The notes: a model not told the origin generated them from the sequence alone. 64,000 nt of DNA from Acidovorax radicis (GCF_020510705.1 NZ_CP075184.1:4030001-4094000), one strand, 5' to 3'. Shown: positions 25,031-35,120, counted from the stretch's first letter. Numbers and translations are program-made.

Positions 25031-25065
25031 ATATTACACGAACTTCGTGCGCCACGAACTTCGTG
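25031..25065 (-). promoter_or_regulatory. Antitoxin operator: two tandem palindromes plus -10 box
   Basis: CACGAACTTCGTG occurs twice (25037-25049 and 25053-25065), each a perfect 13-bp palindrome with one central base, centres 16 bp apart. A minus-strand TAATAT box at 25036-25031 abuts the first. The arrangement is what an autoregulating ribbon-helix-helix repressor would bind. Confidence 0.8.
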
Positions 25066-25083
25066 TTGATTAAAACACCACAT

Positions 25084-26538
25084 TCAAGCCGCCTTGCGGG
25101 GTGCCCCGCTTTGCAGCATCTGGCACGCCATGTCACCCACGGTGCGCAGCGCCTCCAGGTGGGCGGGCGTCCAGTCGCCTCCCACGCCGATGCGCAGGCA
25201 GTTGCGGAACCGTCCGCTGGCGCTGAACACCGTGCCGGGTGCGATCAGGATCTGCCGGGCCAGGCAGGCTTCGTGCAGTTGCACCGAATCAAGCGCGCGC
25301 GGCAGCTCCAGCCACAGCAGCAGGCCGCCGGGCGGGTCACTCACGCGCGTACCCTGCGGGAAGTGCGCGGCAATCACATGGCGCACCTCGTCCATGCGCG
25401 CCGCCACGGCCGCGCGCAGCTGGCGCATGGCGGCGGCGTGGCCCGCCTGGGTGATGAGGTCGGCCAGGGCCAGCTCCAGCACGGCGGACTGGCCACCCGC
25501 CTGCAGGTCCTTGATGGCGCGCAGCTTGTCGGCCCAGCGGCCGGCCTCCAGCCAGCCCAGGCGCAGGCCAGGCGCCAGCGTCTTGGAGAACGAGTCGCAC
25601 AGCATCACATGGCCGGTGGTGTCGTACGACTTGACGGTGCGCCGCATCTCATCCACCTCGACCAGGTCGTTGTAGATCGCGTCCTCGATCACCGCCATGT
25701 CGTGCCGCGCCGCCATCTGCACCAGGCGCTTGCGCTCGGCCTGGGGCATGCAACTGCCCAGCGGGTTGCTGAGCGTGGGCACCACCATCACGGCCTTGAC
25801 CGGCTGGGTGTCCAGCGCCAGCTGCAGCGCATCCAGCGAGAGGCCGTTGCGCGGGTGGGTGGGAATCTCCAGCGCCTTGAGGTGCAGGCCCTGCAGCACC
25901 TCCAGAAACGAAAAATGCGTGGGCGACTCCAGCGCCACCACATCGCCCGGCTGCGTCACGGCGCGCAGGCACAGCGCAATGCTGTCCATGCAGCCACCGG
26001 TGATCACGATGTTCTCGGGGTCCAGGCTACAGCCCAGGCTGACGGCGTAGCGCGCCAGGGCACGGCGCGCATCCTCGTGGCCTGACGAACCGGGGTAGGT
26101 GCACAGCAGGTTGCGGTGGCGCTGCGCGGCACGCACCACGGCGCGGCGCACGCGGTCGGGGTTGAACAGCTCGGGGCCGGGCGTGCCGCTGCTGTACGAG
26201 ATGATGTCCACCGGCTGTTTGCGCCCCAGGATGCGCTGGCCCAGCCAGTCCACTGACACCTCACGTGGGCGGCGCATCGGGCGCGGTGTGCTGGGCTCGG
26301 GCAGGCTCACCGGCCGCGCCGCCACAAAAAAGCCCGAGCGCGGGCGCGCGGTGATCAGGCGCGCATCCTCCAACCAGTGGTAGGCCTGCACCACCGTGGT
26401 CTGCGCCACGCCGTGCTGGCGCGCCAGCTCGCGCACCGAGGGCAGCTTTTCGCCACGCGCCAGGGTGCCGTTGCGGATCAGCTGCGCGAGCTGCTCGGCG
26501 ATTTGAAGGTACAGCGGGGGTGCGTCATCGGTGGCCAT
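25084..26538 (-). CDS. MocR-type transcription regulator (GntR wHTH + aminotransferase domain)
   Basis: 484 residues. The N-terminal GntR winged helix-turn-helix is visible (YLQIAEQLAQLIRNGTLARGEKLPSVRELARQHGVAQTTV), followed after a linker by a fold-type I aminotransferase-like domain (about 120-480) with NPLGSCMP, the Asp/Tyr pair in IEDAIYND, and the PLP lysine in DSFSKTLAPGLRLGW. MocR proteins use PLP or an aldimine as effector rather than catalysing transamination. Divergent from the DUF2917 gene, with repeated GTAC-containing motifs in the shared promoter region. Target and effector are unknown; a PdxR-like role in vitamin B6 is one option, but no PLP biosynthesis gene is adjacent. Confidence 0.9.
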   Translation of the reverse strand: MATDDAPPLYLQIAEQLAQLIRNGTLARGEKLPSVRELARQHGVAQTTVVQAYHWLEDARLITARPRSGFFVAARPVSLPEPSTPRPMRRPREVSVDWLGQRILGRKQPVDIISYSSGTPGPELFNPDRVRRAVVRAAQRHRNLLCTYPGSSGHEDARRALARYAVSLGCSLDPENIVITGGCMDSIALCLRAVTQPGDVVALESPTHFSFLEVLQGLHLKALEIPTHPRNGLSLDALQLALDTQPVKAVMVVPTLSNPLGSCMPQAERKRLVQMAARHDMAVIEDAIYNDLVEVDEMRRTVKSYDTTGHVMLCDSFSKTLAPGLRLGWLEAGRWADKLRAIKDLQAGGQSAVLELALADLITQAGHAAAMRQLRAAVAARMDEVRHVIAAHFPQGTRVSDPPGGLLLWLELPRALDSVQLHEACLARQILIAPGTVFSASGRFRNCLRIGVGGDWTPAHLEALRTVGDMACQMLQSGAPRKAA

Positions 26539-26547
26539 GCTGCATTT

Positions 26548-26632
26548 TGTACTGGCACCTTGGCAAGCAGACAGTACAGAAACGACCCAGTGCGTACAGT
26601 ACAGATGGGCTGGTTCGCTGTTCTGTACTGGG
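26548..26632. promoter_or_regulatory. Repeated CTGTAC/GTACAG motifs, likely MocR operator
   Basis: In the 151-base gap between the MocR gene and the DUF2917 gene: TGTACTGG at 26548-26555, ACAGTACAGA at 26571-26580, GTACAGTACAGA at 26594-26605 and TCTGTACTGGG at 26622-26632. MocR regulators typically bind repeated short motifs in such divergent promoters. Confidence 0.6.
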
Positions 26633-26689
26633 CCAGATCGCACGCGCCTGTGGCTGGTGACGCGCGGCCGCTGGCCGCACAGTGAAGGC

Positions 26690-27091
26690 ATGAACACACT
26701 GCACACCCCCACCCCGCCGTCGCCCACGCTGCCCACCCAGCCTGCGGTGCCCCTCAACCTGCGATGGAAGCGCCAGCCCCTGCCGCCGCTGCAGGCGGTC
26801 CAGGTGCTGGATTTCCGTGCGGGCGACATCGCCCTGCTCGAAGTCGAACGGGGCCGCGTCTGGGTGACCTGTGATGGCCTGCTGGAGGACTATTTTCTGG
26901 AGGCGGGTCAGCGCCTGTCGTTCACCGGGCCCGTGCGGCTGCGTGTGAGTGCCGAAGGCCACCGGCCTGCACGGCTGATCTGGGCGCAACACCGGGCTGG
27001 AGAAGGCGCCGCATGCCCACAAAAAACTATCGCGGTTTCGCAGCCTTTCAGGAGCGCGCCAGTTCAACTGGCAAACGGAGCATCAGTGTGA
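26690..27091 (+). CDS. DUF2917 domain-containing protein
   Basis: 133 residues, function unknown. A short proline-rich N-terminus is followed by a small beta-rich, cupin-like domain (about 40-105) with GDIALLEVERGRVWVTCDG and FLEAGQRLSFTGPVRL, the pattern of DUF2917. The C-terminal 30 residues are not conserved. ATG 26690 is preceded by GAAGG. It is divergent from the MocR gene and is the most likely target of that regulator. No signal peptide is visible. Confidence 0.75.
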   Translation: MNTLHTPTPPSPTLPTQPAVPLNLRWKRQPLPPLQAVQVLDFRAGDIALLEVERGRVWVTCDGLLEDYFLEAGQRLSFTGPVRLRVSAEGHRPARLIWAQHRAGEGAACPQKTIAVSQPFRSAPVQLANGASV

Positions 27092-27124
27092 GTTGAACGA
27101 ACTACCAAGGCCACAGCCGGGTCA

Positions 27125-28654
27125 TCAGCTCTTGGCATCGCAAACAGCCTGCTGAAGCGCAGTCCTACACGACCGCAGAAGAGCCCCCTGCTCCCGCAGC
27201 CTTTTTTGAAGTTCGAGCTTTTCGGCCTTCAAAGCATTATTTTTCTCTCGGAGTTCGTCAATTTGACGATTCGCATCAGAGCTATTCGCAGCCTCCTGTT
27301 CCGAAGCCACAGTCTCCAGAACTACCTGCGACAAAACAGGCAAGGGTGAGTATCGACTTTGCGATAGTTCTGGCGGCACTCCAAGGTAGGCGCACCAGAA
27401 TGCGTCCAATCGCTCCGCTAACCGCAACCACAACAGCGCGAAGTTGCATTGATCCGTGTGCACGCCATCGGATTTCAGCGCCAGTTCCATCGCAAGCATT
27501 TGATTCTCGATAGGGCGCAGCAAGCGATGTGACCTCAACTCCTCCCAGTTAGACGCGCTCTCTTTTGGAGGAACTGGGATGCACTCCATCAAAGCACGTT
27601 TCAGTGCGCCGTCTTGATTCCGGAACTTGTTCTGCGATACCGCAATAAAGGCCTTCTGGTATCCACCAAGTCCGTGCGTAAGTTGATGTCGAAAGCTATT
27701 TAACAAAAAAGCTGCGGTTGCACTGATACCCAGCAAGTTGCTGGACGCCTCGGTTTCGAGCGTGTACTTGCCGTCCATTGCCTCGACACACATCATCAAC
27801 TGCAAGAAGCGCACTTCAACGGGCACGGCTGAATTCTTGCCAAGAACAGTGAATTGCTGAGCAGGACGGATCTTGTCAAAGTACTCGTCTGACAAAGCTA
27901 GCACTCCGTCAATCAATGCAATGCATAGACGGCTCGCCTGTTCAAAATTTCTATTAGATAGGAGTGGCAAATAGTTGTAACGACTCTTTTCTGGCAACCC
28001 ATAGAAAGTCAGCGAATCCCCAGAGCGCTCCATCACCGAACTGAGGGGCTGCCCGCAAACGAGTTCAAGCGCGGCCTTGATGCGGTCGCTTTGCTGGGAA
28101 AAATCGGAGTCGCTAAATGCACAAAGAACACCCCTCGCCAAAGCATGCTTGTCAAAGAATACTGCTGACACAGCCCCCTCGGAAAAAACGCTGTATGGCA
28201 AAGGAATATCGCACAGCGCAATTCCCCAGTGGTATTGAAAGCGATGCTGCGCGCTTAGCGGTGTAAGCGCGTCCAACCGGACGACCGAATTCGCTGCCGC
28301 GAACGTGACCAGACATGGATTGGACTGGTCCGACTCTTCCAGTCCGAACCAGAAGTCGCAAAGCCAAGACCAAGACTTTTGTGGACACACCTCAATCGCC
28401 GAGCGCGAAGTAAATTCGAAATCACCTGCCTCATCACACAGAAACAAGTCTTCAAACGTCAGCGATGCGAAGTCCTCTACCGCTTCAAGCTCTTCAACGG
28501 CTGCTCGGTGAGGAGAGAAGTCAGCTACGAATTCAAGCGACTCAGGGTCAAACTGAAGAGAGAGATTGCGGATTCGCACGTGCGACATTGAACATGTCAG
28601 AGTCACGTGACCCTTCATCCGCCGCAACAGAGGATGACCAATGTTGCGAGACAT
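27125..28654 (-). CDS. probable HEPN-domain protein, candidate abortive-infection gene
   Basis: 509 residues, no assigned function. The segment around 280-330 fits an ApeA-like HEPN domain: VRFLQLMMCVEAM helix, then NSFRHQLTHG with Arg322-x4-His327, the HEPN RNase motif. The N-terminal 250 residues are a mixed alpha/beta region without recognised motifs, as in the N-terminal domain of ApeA-type defence proteins. The C-terminus (about 445-500) is a predicted coiled coil rich in Glu, Lys and Leu. Base composition is visibly AT-richer than hisD, four bases upstream on the same strand, suggesting acquisition. An alternative start is ATG 28588. It could be cotranscribed with hisGD. Confidence 0.6.
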   Translation of the reverse strand: MSRNIGHPLLRRMKGHVTLTCSMSHVRIRNLSLQFDPESLEFVADFSPHRAAVEELEAVEDFASLTFEDLFLCDEAGDFEFTSRSAIEVCPQKSWSWLCDFWFGLEESDQSNPCLVTFAAANSVVRLDALTPLSAQHRFQYHWGIALCDIPLPYSVFSEGAVSAVFFDKHALARGVLCAFSDSDFSQQSDRIKAALELVCGQPLSSVMERSGDSLTFYGLPEKSRYNYLPLLSNRNFEQASRLCIALIDGVLALSDEYFDKIRPAQQFTVLGKNSAVPVEVRFLQLMMCVEAMDGKYTLETEASSNLLGISATAAFLLNSFRHQLTHGLGGYQKAFIAVSQNKFRNQDGALKRALMECIPVPPKESASNWEELRSHRLLRPIENQMLAMELALKSDGVHTDQCNFALLWLRLAERLDAFWCAYLGVPPELSQSRYSPLPVLSQVVLETVASEQEAANSSDANRQIDELREKNNALKAEKLELQKRLREQGALLRSCRTALQQAVCDAKS

Positions 28655-28657
28655 ACC

Positions 28658-30022
28658 TTACTTCAATCGCATCTCGGCCGCCTGCGCGTGGGCCTGCAGT
28701 CCCTCGCCATAGGCCAGCTCGGCGGCGATGGTGCCCAGCACCTGGGCACCGGCCTCGCTCACCTCGATAAGGCTGCTGCGCTTCTGGAAGTCGTAAACAC
28801 CCAATGGCGAAGAGAAACGTGCCGTGCCGCTGGTGGGCAGCACGTGGTTGGGGCCGGCGCAGTAGTCGCCCAGGCTTTCGGAGGTGTAGGCACCGAGGAA
28901 GATCGCACCCGCGTGACGCAGCAGCGGCTCCCAGCGGTGTGGGTCGGTGCTGCTGACCTCCAAGTGCTCGGGCGCGATGCGGTTGCTGATCGCGCAGGCT
29001 TCTTCCATGTCCTTCGTCAGAATCAGTGCGCCCCGGCCGGTGAGGCTCTTGGCGATGATCTCGGCGCGCGGCATGGTGGGCAGCAGGCGGTCGATCTCGC
29101 GCTGCACGGCGTCGAGGTAGGCGGCGTCGGGGCACAGCAGGATGGACTGAGCCAGCTCGTCGTGTTCGGCCTGGCTGAAGAGGTCCATCGCCACCCAGTC
29201 GGGCGGCGTGCTGCCGTCGGCCAGCACCAGGATCTCGCTCGGGCCCGCGATCATGTCGATGCCCACAGTGCCAAACACGCGCTTCTTGGCGCTGGCCACG
29301 TAGGCGTTGCCGGGGCCGGTGATCTTGTCGACCTTGGGGACACTGGCCGTGCCGTAGGCCAGCGCGGCCACGGCCTGCGCGCCGCCGATGGTGAAGGCGC
29401 GGGTGACGCCCGCCACATAGGCGGCTGCCAGCACCAGCTCATTGCGCTCGCCCTTCGTCGAGGTGCCCTCGCCCGTTCCGCCCGTGGCCACGCTGCCGCG
29501 CACGGGCGTGGGCACAACCATGATGATTTCCTGCACACCGGCCACATGGGCAGGGATGGCGTTCATCAGCAGGCTGGACGGGTACGCGGCCTTGCCGCCT
29601 GGCACGTAGATGCCCACGCGGTCCAGCGGCGTGACCTTCTGGCCCAGCAAGGTGCCGTCTTCGTCGCGGTAGCTCCAGCTCTCGCCGGAGGCCTTCTTCT
29701 GCGCCTCGTGGTAGCTGCGCACGCGTTTGGCAGCGGCCTGCAGCGCGTCGCGCTGGGCCTGCGGGATGGCGTCGAAAGCGGCCTTGAAGTCGGCTTGCGT
29801 CAACTCCAGCGCCGCCATGTTGGGGGCACTGAGGCCGTCGAAGCGGGCGGTGTACTCCAGCACCGCGGCGTCGCCGCGCTTTTGCACATCCGCCAGGATA
29901 TCGGCCACGCGCTGCTCGATGGCCGCGTCGGTGTCGGCAGACCAATGCAGGCGGGCTGCAAATTCAGCCTCAAAAGTGGCCGCAGCGGTGGACAGACGGG
30001 CGGGAGCAGCTACCAAAGTCAT
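28658..30022 (-). CDS. hisD: histidinol dehydrogenase
   Basis: Last two steps of histidine biosynthesis, oxidising histidinol to histidine via the aldehyde with NAD and zinc. The 454-residue protein has [17 protein letters not shown], the signature region [17 protein letters not shown], the zinc-site segment [15 protein letters not shown], and [15 protein letters not shown]. It carries about 15 extra N-terminal residues compared with short homologues. hisG is 23 bases upstream. Normally hisC follows directly; here about 4.3 kb of accessory genes intervene. Confidence 0.95.
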   Translation of the reverse strand: MTLVAAPARLSTAAATFEAEFAARLHWSADTDAAIEQRVADILADVQKRGDAAVLEYTARFDGLSAPNMAALELTQADFKAAFDAIPQAQRDALQAAAKRVRSYHEAQKKASGESWSYRDEDGTLLGQKVTPLDRVGIYVPGGKAAYPSSLLMNAIPAHVAGVQEIIMVVPTPVRGSVATGGTGEGTSTKGERNELVLAAAYVAGVTRAFTIGGAQAVAALAYGTASVPKVDKITGPGNAYVASAKKRVFGTVGIDMIAGPSEILVLADGSTPPDWVAMDLFSQAEHDELAQSILLCPDAAYLDAVQREIDRLLPTMPRAEIIAKSLTGRGALILTKDMEEACAISNRIAPEHLEVSSTDPHRWEPLLRHAGAIFLGAYTSESLGDYCAGPNHVLPTSGTARFSSPLGVYDFQKRSSLIEVSEAGAQVLGTIAAELAYGEGLQAHAQAAEMRLK

Positions 30023-30045
30023 AGTGTCAGTCGTTGGGATGAAGG

Positions 30046-30695
30046 TCAGTTCTTTTCGGCCGGTATGGCCGAGGCAAACGCATCGATGATGCGGCGCAGC
30101 GGCGCCTGCTTGAGCTTGAGCGCGGCCTGGTTGACCACGAGGTAGGAGCTGATGTCCATGATGCGTTCAACCTCTACCAGGTGGTTGGCCTTGAGCGTGT
30201 TGCCGGTGGAGACCAGATCGACGATGGCATCGGCCAGCCCGATGAGCGGCGCCAGTTCCATGCTGCCGTAGAGCTTGACCATGTCCACATGCACGCCTTT
30301 GGTCGCGAAGAAGTCGCGGGCGATGCTGGTGTATTTGGTGGCGACCTTCAGGCGCGAGCCCTGCTTGACGGCGCGCTCGTAGTCAAAGTCGTTGCGCACG
30401 GCCACGCTCACGCGGCACTTGGCAATGCGCAGGTCCAGCGGCTGGTACAGGCCCTGGCCTCCGTGCTCAATGAGTGTGTCCTTGCCGGTCACGCCGATGT
30501 CGGCACCTCCGTACTGCACATAGGTGGGCACGTCGGTGGCACGCACCAGCACCACGCGCACGTTGGGTTGGTTGGTGGGCAGGATGAGCTTGCGCGACTT
30601 CTCGGGGTCTTCAAGCACCTCGATACCGGCTGCGGCCAGCAGCGGCAGCGTTTCTTCAAAAATACGGCCTTTGGAAAGCGCCAGGGTGATCATGG

Positions 30696-30699
<4 letters not shown>
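30046..30699 (-). CDS. hisG: ATP phosphoribosyltransferase, short form
   Basis: First committed step of histidine biosynthesis: ATP + PRPP to phosphoribosyl-ATP. At 217 residues this is the short HisG that lacks the C-terminal histidine-feedback domain and needs the regulatory subunit HisZ, which is not in the window. Motifs: [34 protein letters not shown], and the PRPP loop [17 protein letters not shown]. The ATG overlaps the murA stop codon (ATGA), coupling it to murA. Confidence 0.95.
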
Positions 30700-31982
<1,283 letters not shown>

Positions 31983-32013
31983 CTCAGATCACCAAAAATA
32001 AGAGCAAAAAACA

Positions 32014-32060
32014 CCGCTAGCGCTTATTCCACAAGCGTAAGCAGCTATCAATTAATGAGC
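32014..32060 (+). repeat. Interspersed hairpin repeat, copy 5
   Basis: CGCTAGCGCTTATTCCACAAGCGTAAGCAGCTATCAATTAATGAGC pattern: hairpin core (GCTTATTCCACAAGC), CAGCTAT box and AT-rich tail. In the gap between ibaG and murA. Confidence 0.88.
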
Positions 32061-32075
32061 AAACATTGCCAACAC

Positions 32076-32318
32076 TCAGGGCGCCTGCGATGCCCATTCA
32101 GCCGGCGTGAAGGTTTTCATCGACAAGGCATGCACTTCATCGGTGTGCATTTTGGCGCCCAGCGTGGCATACACGCGCTGGTGCCGCTGGATGGGGCGCT
32201 TGCCCTCAAACTCGGGCGACACGATGGTCGCATACCAGTGGCGCCCATCGCCCTCGAGCGTGATGTGGTCGCATACGAGCCCGGCGGCGATGAGGTTCTT
32301 GAGGTCTTCTGCGGTCAT
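32076..32318 (-). CDS. ibaG: BolA-family protein IbaG
   Basis: 80-residue BolA-like protein, partner of monothiol glutaredoxins in iron-sulfur cluster handling; IbaG of E. coli is linked to acid stress. The BolA fold is visible as CDHITLEGDGRHWYATIVSPEFEGKRPIQRHQRVYATLG, with the helix and loop ending in HALSMKTFTPAEW. The conserved histidine in VHALSMKTF is the likely cluster ligand. Its place upstream of murA and after the transport genes is the same as in E. coli (mla-ibaG-murA). Confidence 0.9.
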   Translation of the reverse strand: MTAEDLKNLIAAGLVCDHITLEGDGRHWYATIVSPEFEGKRPIQRHQRVYATLGAKMHTDEVHALSMKTFTPAEWASQAP

Positions 32319-32330
32319 GGCGATAAAAAT

Positions 32331-33086
32331 TCAGTTGCGGATCTTGTAACCCGTGCGCAACAGGTGCACGGCGAGAAAACTCACGGCCAGCCACGCCATG
32401 CCGACGATGGACAGGCTCAGCCAGGGCGAAGTGTCGCTCTGGCCAAAAAAGCCATAGCGGAATCCGTCAATCATGTAGAAAAACGGGTTGAGATGGCTCA
32501 CAGCCTGCCAGAACGGGGGCAGCGACTGAATGGAATAGAACACACCCGACAGAAAGGTCATGGGCACGATGATGAAATTCTGAAACGCCGCCATCTGGTC
32601 AAACTTGTCTGCCCACAGCCCGGCAATCAGACCCAGCGTGGCCAACAAGGCAGCGCCCAGCAACGCAAAAACGAGAATCCACACGGGCGCGGCAAATTCA
32701 GGACGCGCAAAAGCCAGCGTGATGATGAAAACGCCCAGCCCCACCATCAGACCACGCACCACCGAAGAACCCACATACGCCACAAACCACGCCCAGTGCG
32801 ACAACGGAGTGAGCAAAATGAACACCAGGCTGCCCATGATCTTGCTCTGAATGAGACTCGATGAGCTGTTGGCAAACGCGTTCTGCAACACGCTCATCAT
32901 CACCAGCCCCGGCACCAGAAAAGCGGTGTAACTGATGCGGTCGTACACCGTCACATGGCCTTCGAGCACATGGCCAAAAATCAGCAGGTAGAGCACCGCA
33001 GTGACCACCGGCGCCGCCACGGTCTGAAAGCCCACTTTCCAAAACCGCAGGACTTCCTTGTAGAAAAGTGTTTTCCAGCCGGTCAT
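32331..33086 (-). CDS. ABC-2 type transporter permease
   Basis: 251-residue inner-membrane permease with six hydrophobic segments, of the YadH/NodJ type: FYKEVLRFWKVGFQTVAAPVVTAVLYLLIFG at the N-terminus, SYTAFLVPGLVMMSVLQNAFANSSSSLIQSKIMGSLVFILLTPLS in the middle, and FLSGVFYSIQSLPPFWQAVSHLNPFFYMIDGFRYGF near the end. Its ATG overlaps the stop of the ATP-binding gene, forming a two-gene exporter. The substrate is unknown; location next to mla genes hints at an envelope lipid or glycan role. Confidence 0.88.
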   Translation of the reverse strand: MTGWKTLFYKEVLRFWKVGFQTVAAPVVTAVLYLLIFGHVLEGHVTVYDRISYTAFLVPGLVMMSVLQNAFANSSSSLIQSKIMGSLVFILLTPLSHWAWFVAYVGSSVVRGLMVGLGVFIITLAFARPEFAAPVWILVFALLGAALLATLGLIAGLWADKFDQMAAFQNFIIVPMTFLSGVFYSIQSLPPFWQAVSHLNPFFYMIDGFRYGFFGQSDTSPWLSLSIVGMAWLAVSFLAVHLLRTGYKIRN

Positions 33087-34021
33087 GCTGCACCCCCACG
33101 ATGGGCCAGGTTGGATTCGGACGTACCGGCCATCACCTGCAGAAACACGTCCTCCAGATCAGGGCGGCGGATTTCCATGTCGTGCACCTCCACCCCGGCC
33201 ACGCGCAGCGCAGCAAGGTGGTTTTCGATGTCAACGGCATCGTGTGCGGGCAACTGCACAATGCGGCCCGTCACCCGCGCCAGCGCAGCCTGCGCCGGGG
33301 GCAGCACGGCGTCGGTCTTGAACTGCAGCACACTGCCAGACGCCGCCTTGAGCAAATCAGACGTGCGGCTGAGCGCCACGATCTGCCCGGCCTTGAGCAT
33401 GGCAATGCGGCCACACAGGGCTTCAGCCTCTTCGAGGTAATGGGTGGTCAGCAGCACCGTGTGGCCTTGCTTGTTCAGGCGCGCAACGAAGTGCCACAGA
33501 GTCTGGCGCAGCTCCACGTCGACACCGGCCGTGGGCTCGTCGAGCACGATGATGGGGGGTTTGTGCACCAGGGCCTGGGCCACCAGCACCCGACGTTTCA
33601 TGCCGCCGGAAAGCTGCCGCATGTTGGCATTGGCCTTGTCCGTGAGGCCCAGGTTCTCCAGCAACTCGTCGATCCAGGCATCGTTGTTCTTGACACCGAA
33701 GTAACCGGACTGGAAACGCAGTGCCTCGCGCACGTTGAAAAACGGATCGAACACCAACTCCTGGGGCACCACGCCCAGCTTGCGTCGCGCATCGGCAAAG
33801 TTTGCCTGCACGTCACTGCCCTGCACCAGCACCCGTCCTTGCGTAGCGCGCGCCAAGCCCGACAAAATGCTGATGAGGGTGGTTTTGCCTGCCCCGTTGG
33901 GACCGAGAAGCCCGAAGAATTCGCCTTCTTCGATGTCCAGGCTGACCTGGTTCAGTGCCTTGAAGGGGCCTTTGGGTGTGGCAAAGGTCTTGGAGATGGC
34001 TTGGAATGAGACTGCGGGCAT
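33083..34021 (-). CDS. ABC transporter ATP-binding protein (YadG-like)
   Basis: 312-residue ATPase partner of the ABC-2 permease that follows. Walker A is GPNGAGKTTL, the signature is LSGGMKRRV, Walker B IIVLDEPTAGVD, and the switch histidine is in LTTHYLEEAE. The C-terminal 90 residues form an extra accessory domain. Start ATG 34021 begins MPAVSFQAISKTF; the frame continues 38 codons upstream into the gap without conservation. It follows the mlaB gene by 120 bases in the same direction. Confidence 0.9.
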   Translation of the reverse strand: MPAVSFQAISKTFATPKGPFKALNQVSLDIEEGEFFGLLGPNGAGKTTLISILSGLARATQGRVLVQGSDVQANFADARRKLGVVPQELVFDPFFNVREALRFQSGYFGVKNNDAWIDELLENLGLTDKANANMRQLSGGMKRRVLVAQALVHKPPIIVLDEPTAGVDVELRQTLWHFVARLNKQGHTVLLTTHYLEEAEALCGRIAMLKAGQIVALSRTSDLLKAASGSVLQFKTDAVLPPAQAALARVTGRIVQLPAHDAVDIENHLAALRVAGVEVHDMEIRRPDLEDVFLQVMAGTSESNLAHRGGAA

Positions 34022-34141
34022 GAAGCCTTTGATTTTAAGGCCTTGCCCAGCGCCACGCGGGCCCCGGCCCAAGAAGCCCCCAGGCGCCGCTCCAAACGCT
34101 CGGTGCCAATGTGCACATGCGCGCGCCCTGCGCACCGAGAC

Positions 34142-34441
34142 TCAGGCGTGGGCCGCAGGGGGGGGGGCGAGCAGAACGTCCACCCCATAAAGCGTTGCCA
34201 TGGCGGCCAGTGCCTGCGGCAGACCCTGCACCGCAAATTGTTTGCCTTCGGACAGCGCTTCGCGCCGGCACTCCAGCAGCACCGCCAGCGCCGAGGAATC
34301 AAACACCGTGAGCGCCCGTGCATCGACCACCACGGTCGGCTCGCGGTTTGCGCGCAGGCCGTGCATGAGCATGCCCAGGCTTGCGGTGGCCTGGTTATGG
34401 GTGAGTTCGGCGGGCAGTACCAGCATGGAGACAACCGGCAC
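34142..34441 (-). CDS. mlaB: STAS-domain protein MlaB
   Basis: Small cytoplasmic STAS-domain subunit of the Mla lipid transporter; stabilises the MlaF ATPase. About 99 residues from GTG 34441; an in-frame ATG at 34468, inside the 3' end of mlaC, and an ATG at 34426 are other possible starts, and the GTG is favoured by a GAGG six bases upstream. The STAS fold shows in PTVVVDARALTVFDSSALAVLLECRREALSEGKQFAVQGLPQAL, with Ser-Ser in the loop where anti-sigma antagonists carry their phosphoserine. Placed after mlaC, as in other mlaFEDCB operons. Confidence 0.85.
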   Translation of the reverse strand: MPVVSMLVLPAELTHNQATASLGMLMHGLRANREPTVVVDARALTVFDSSALAVLLECRREALSEGKQFAVQGLPQALAAMATLYGVDVLLAPPPAAHA

Positions 34442-34448
34442 CGTGGCC

Positions 34449-35120
34449 TCAGCCCTTGGCCGTCGCATTGGTCTTATTACGAGCCGCCAGCGTTTCGATC
34501 AGCCGGTCCAGGGCCTTGTCATAGCCGTTCACGGCAGGATTGGCGGCGTTGATCTCCTGCGCGAATTGCCCCTTGTATGTTTCCACCAGCCAGACACCCA
34601 ACACGTTGAGGTTGTAGATCTTCCAGCCAGCACCATCGCCCGGCGTCTTTTCAAGGCGGTAGTCAAGCTGAATCGGATCGCCCCGACCCACGATCTCGGT
34701 GCGCACAAGCACGTCCTTGTCTTCGGCGGCAGCACGCAGGGGTTTGACCTGGATGGTCTGATCATTGACCTGCGCCAGCGCGCCTGCATAGGTGCGCACC
34801 AGCAACACCTTGAATTCTTCCTGCAGCCGCTTTTGCTGCTCAGGGGTGGCCTTTCGCCAGCCCGGGCCCACAGCGGCTGCCGTCATCCGCCGGAAGTTCA
34901 CGTTGGGCATCACGGTCTTGTCCACCAGCGCAATCACCTTGGACAAATCACCGGCCTGGATGGCTTTGTCGGATTTGACCGTGTTGAGCACATCGATGGA
35001 CAGGCGCTTGATCAGCGCGTCGGGGGCCTCATCGGCCGCAAAGGCCGAAAACGGCAGTCCGAGCGACACCACAGCGGCGGTGCACAGGGCAACACGCCCC
35101 AAGTTACGTCGATTCATCAT
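34449..35120 (-). CDS. mlaC: MlaC phospholipid-binding periplasmic protein
   Basis: Periplasmic shuttle that carries phospholipids between MlaA in the outer membrane and MlaFEDB in the inner membrane. 223 residues with a signal peptide (LGRVALCTAAVVSLGLPFSAFAA) and the family core NVNFRRMTAAAVGPGWRKATPEQQKRL, DYRLEKTPGDGAGWKIYNLNVLGVWLVETYKGQF. The start pair ATGATG is at 35120/35117 after GGAGAG. The 170-base gap to mlaA upstream holds an 8-bp hairpin (35209-35230) and nothing else recognisable. Confidence 0.92.
   Translation of the reverse strand: MMNRRNLGRVALCTAAVVSLGLPFSAFAADEAPDALIKRLSIDVLNTVKSDKAIQAGDLSKVIALVDKTVMPNVNFRRMTAAAVGPGWRKATPEQQKRLQEEFKVLLVRTYAGALAQVNDQTIQVKPLRAAAEDKDVLVRTEIVGRGDPIQLDYRLEKTPGDGAGWKIYNLNVLGVWLVETYKGQFAQEINAANPAVNGYDKALDRLIETLAARNKTNATAKG

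Noticed and set aside
24332..28654. The accessory segment as a prophage or integrative element
   Set aside because: No integrase, attachment-site repeat, tRNA or phage structural gene; only a toxin-antitoxin pair, regulator and one possible defence gene.
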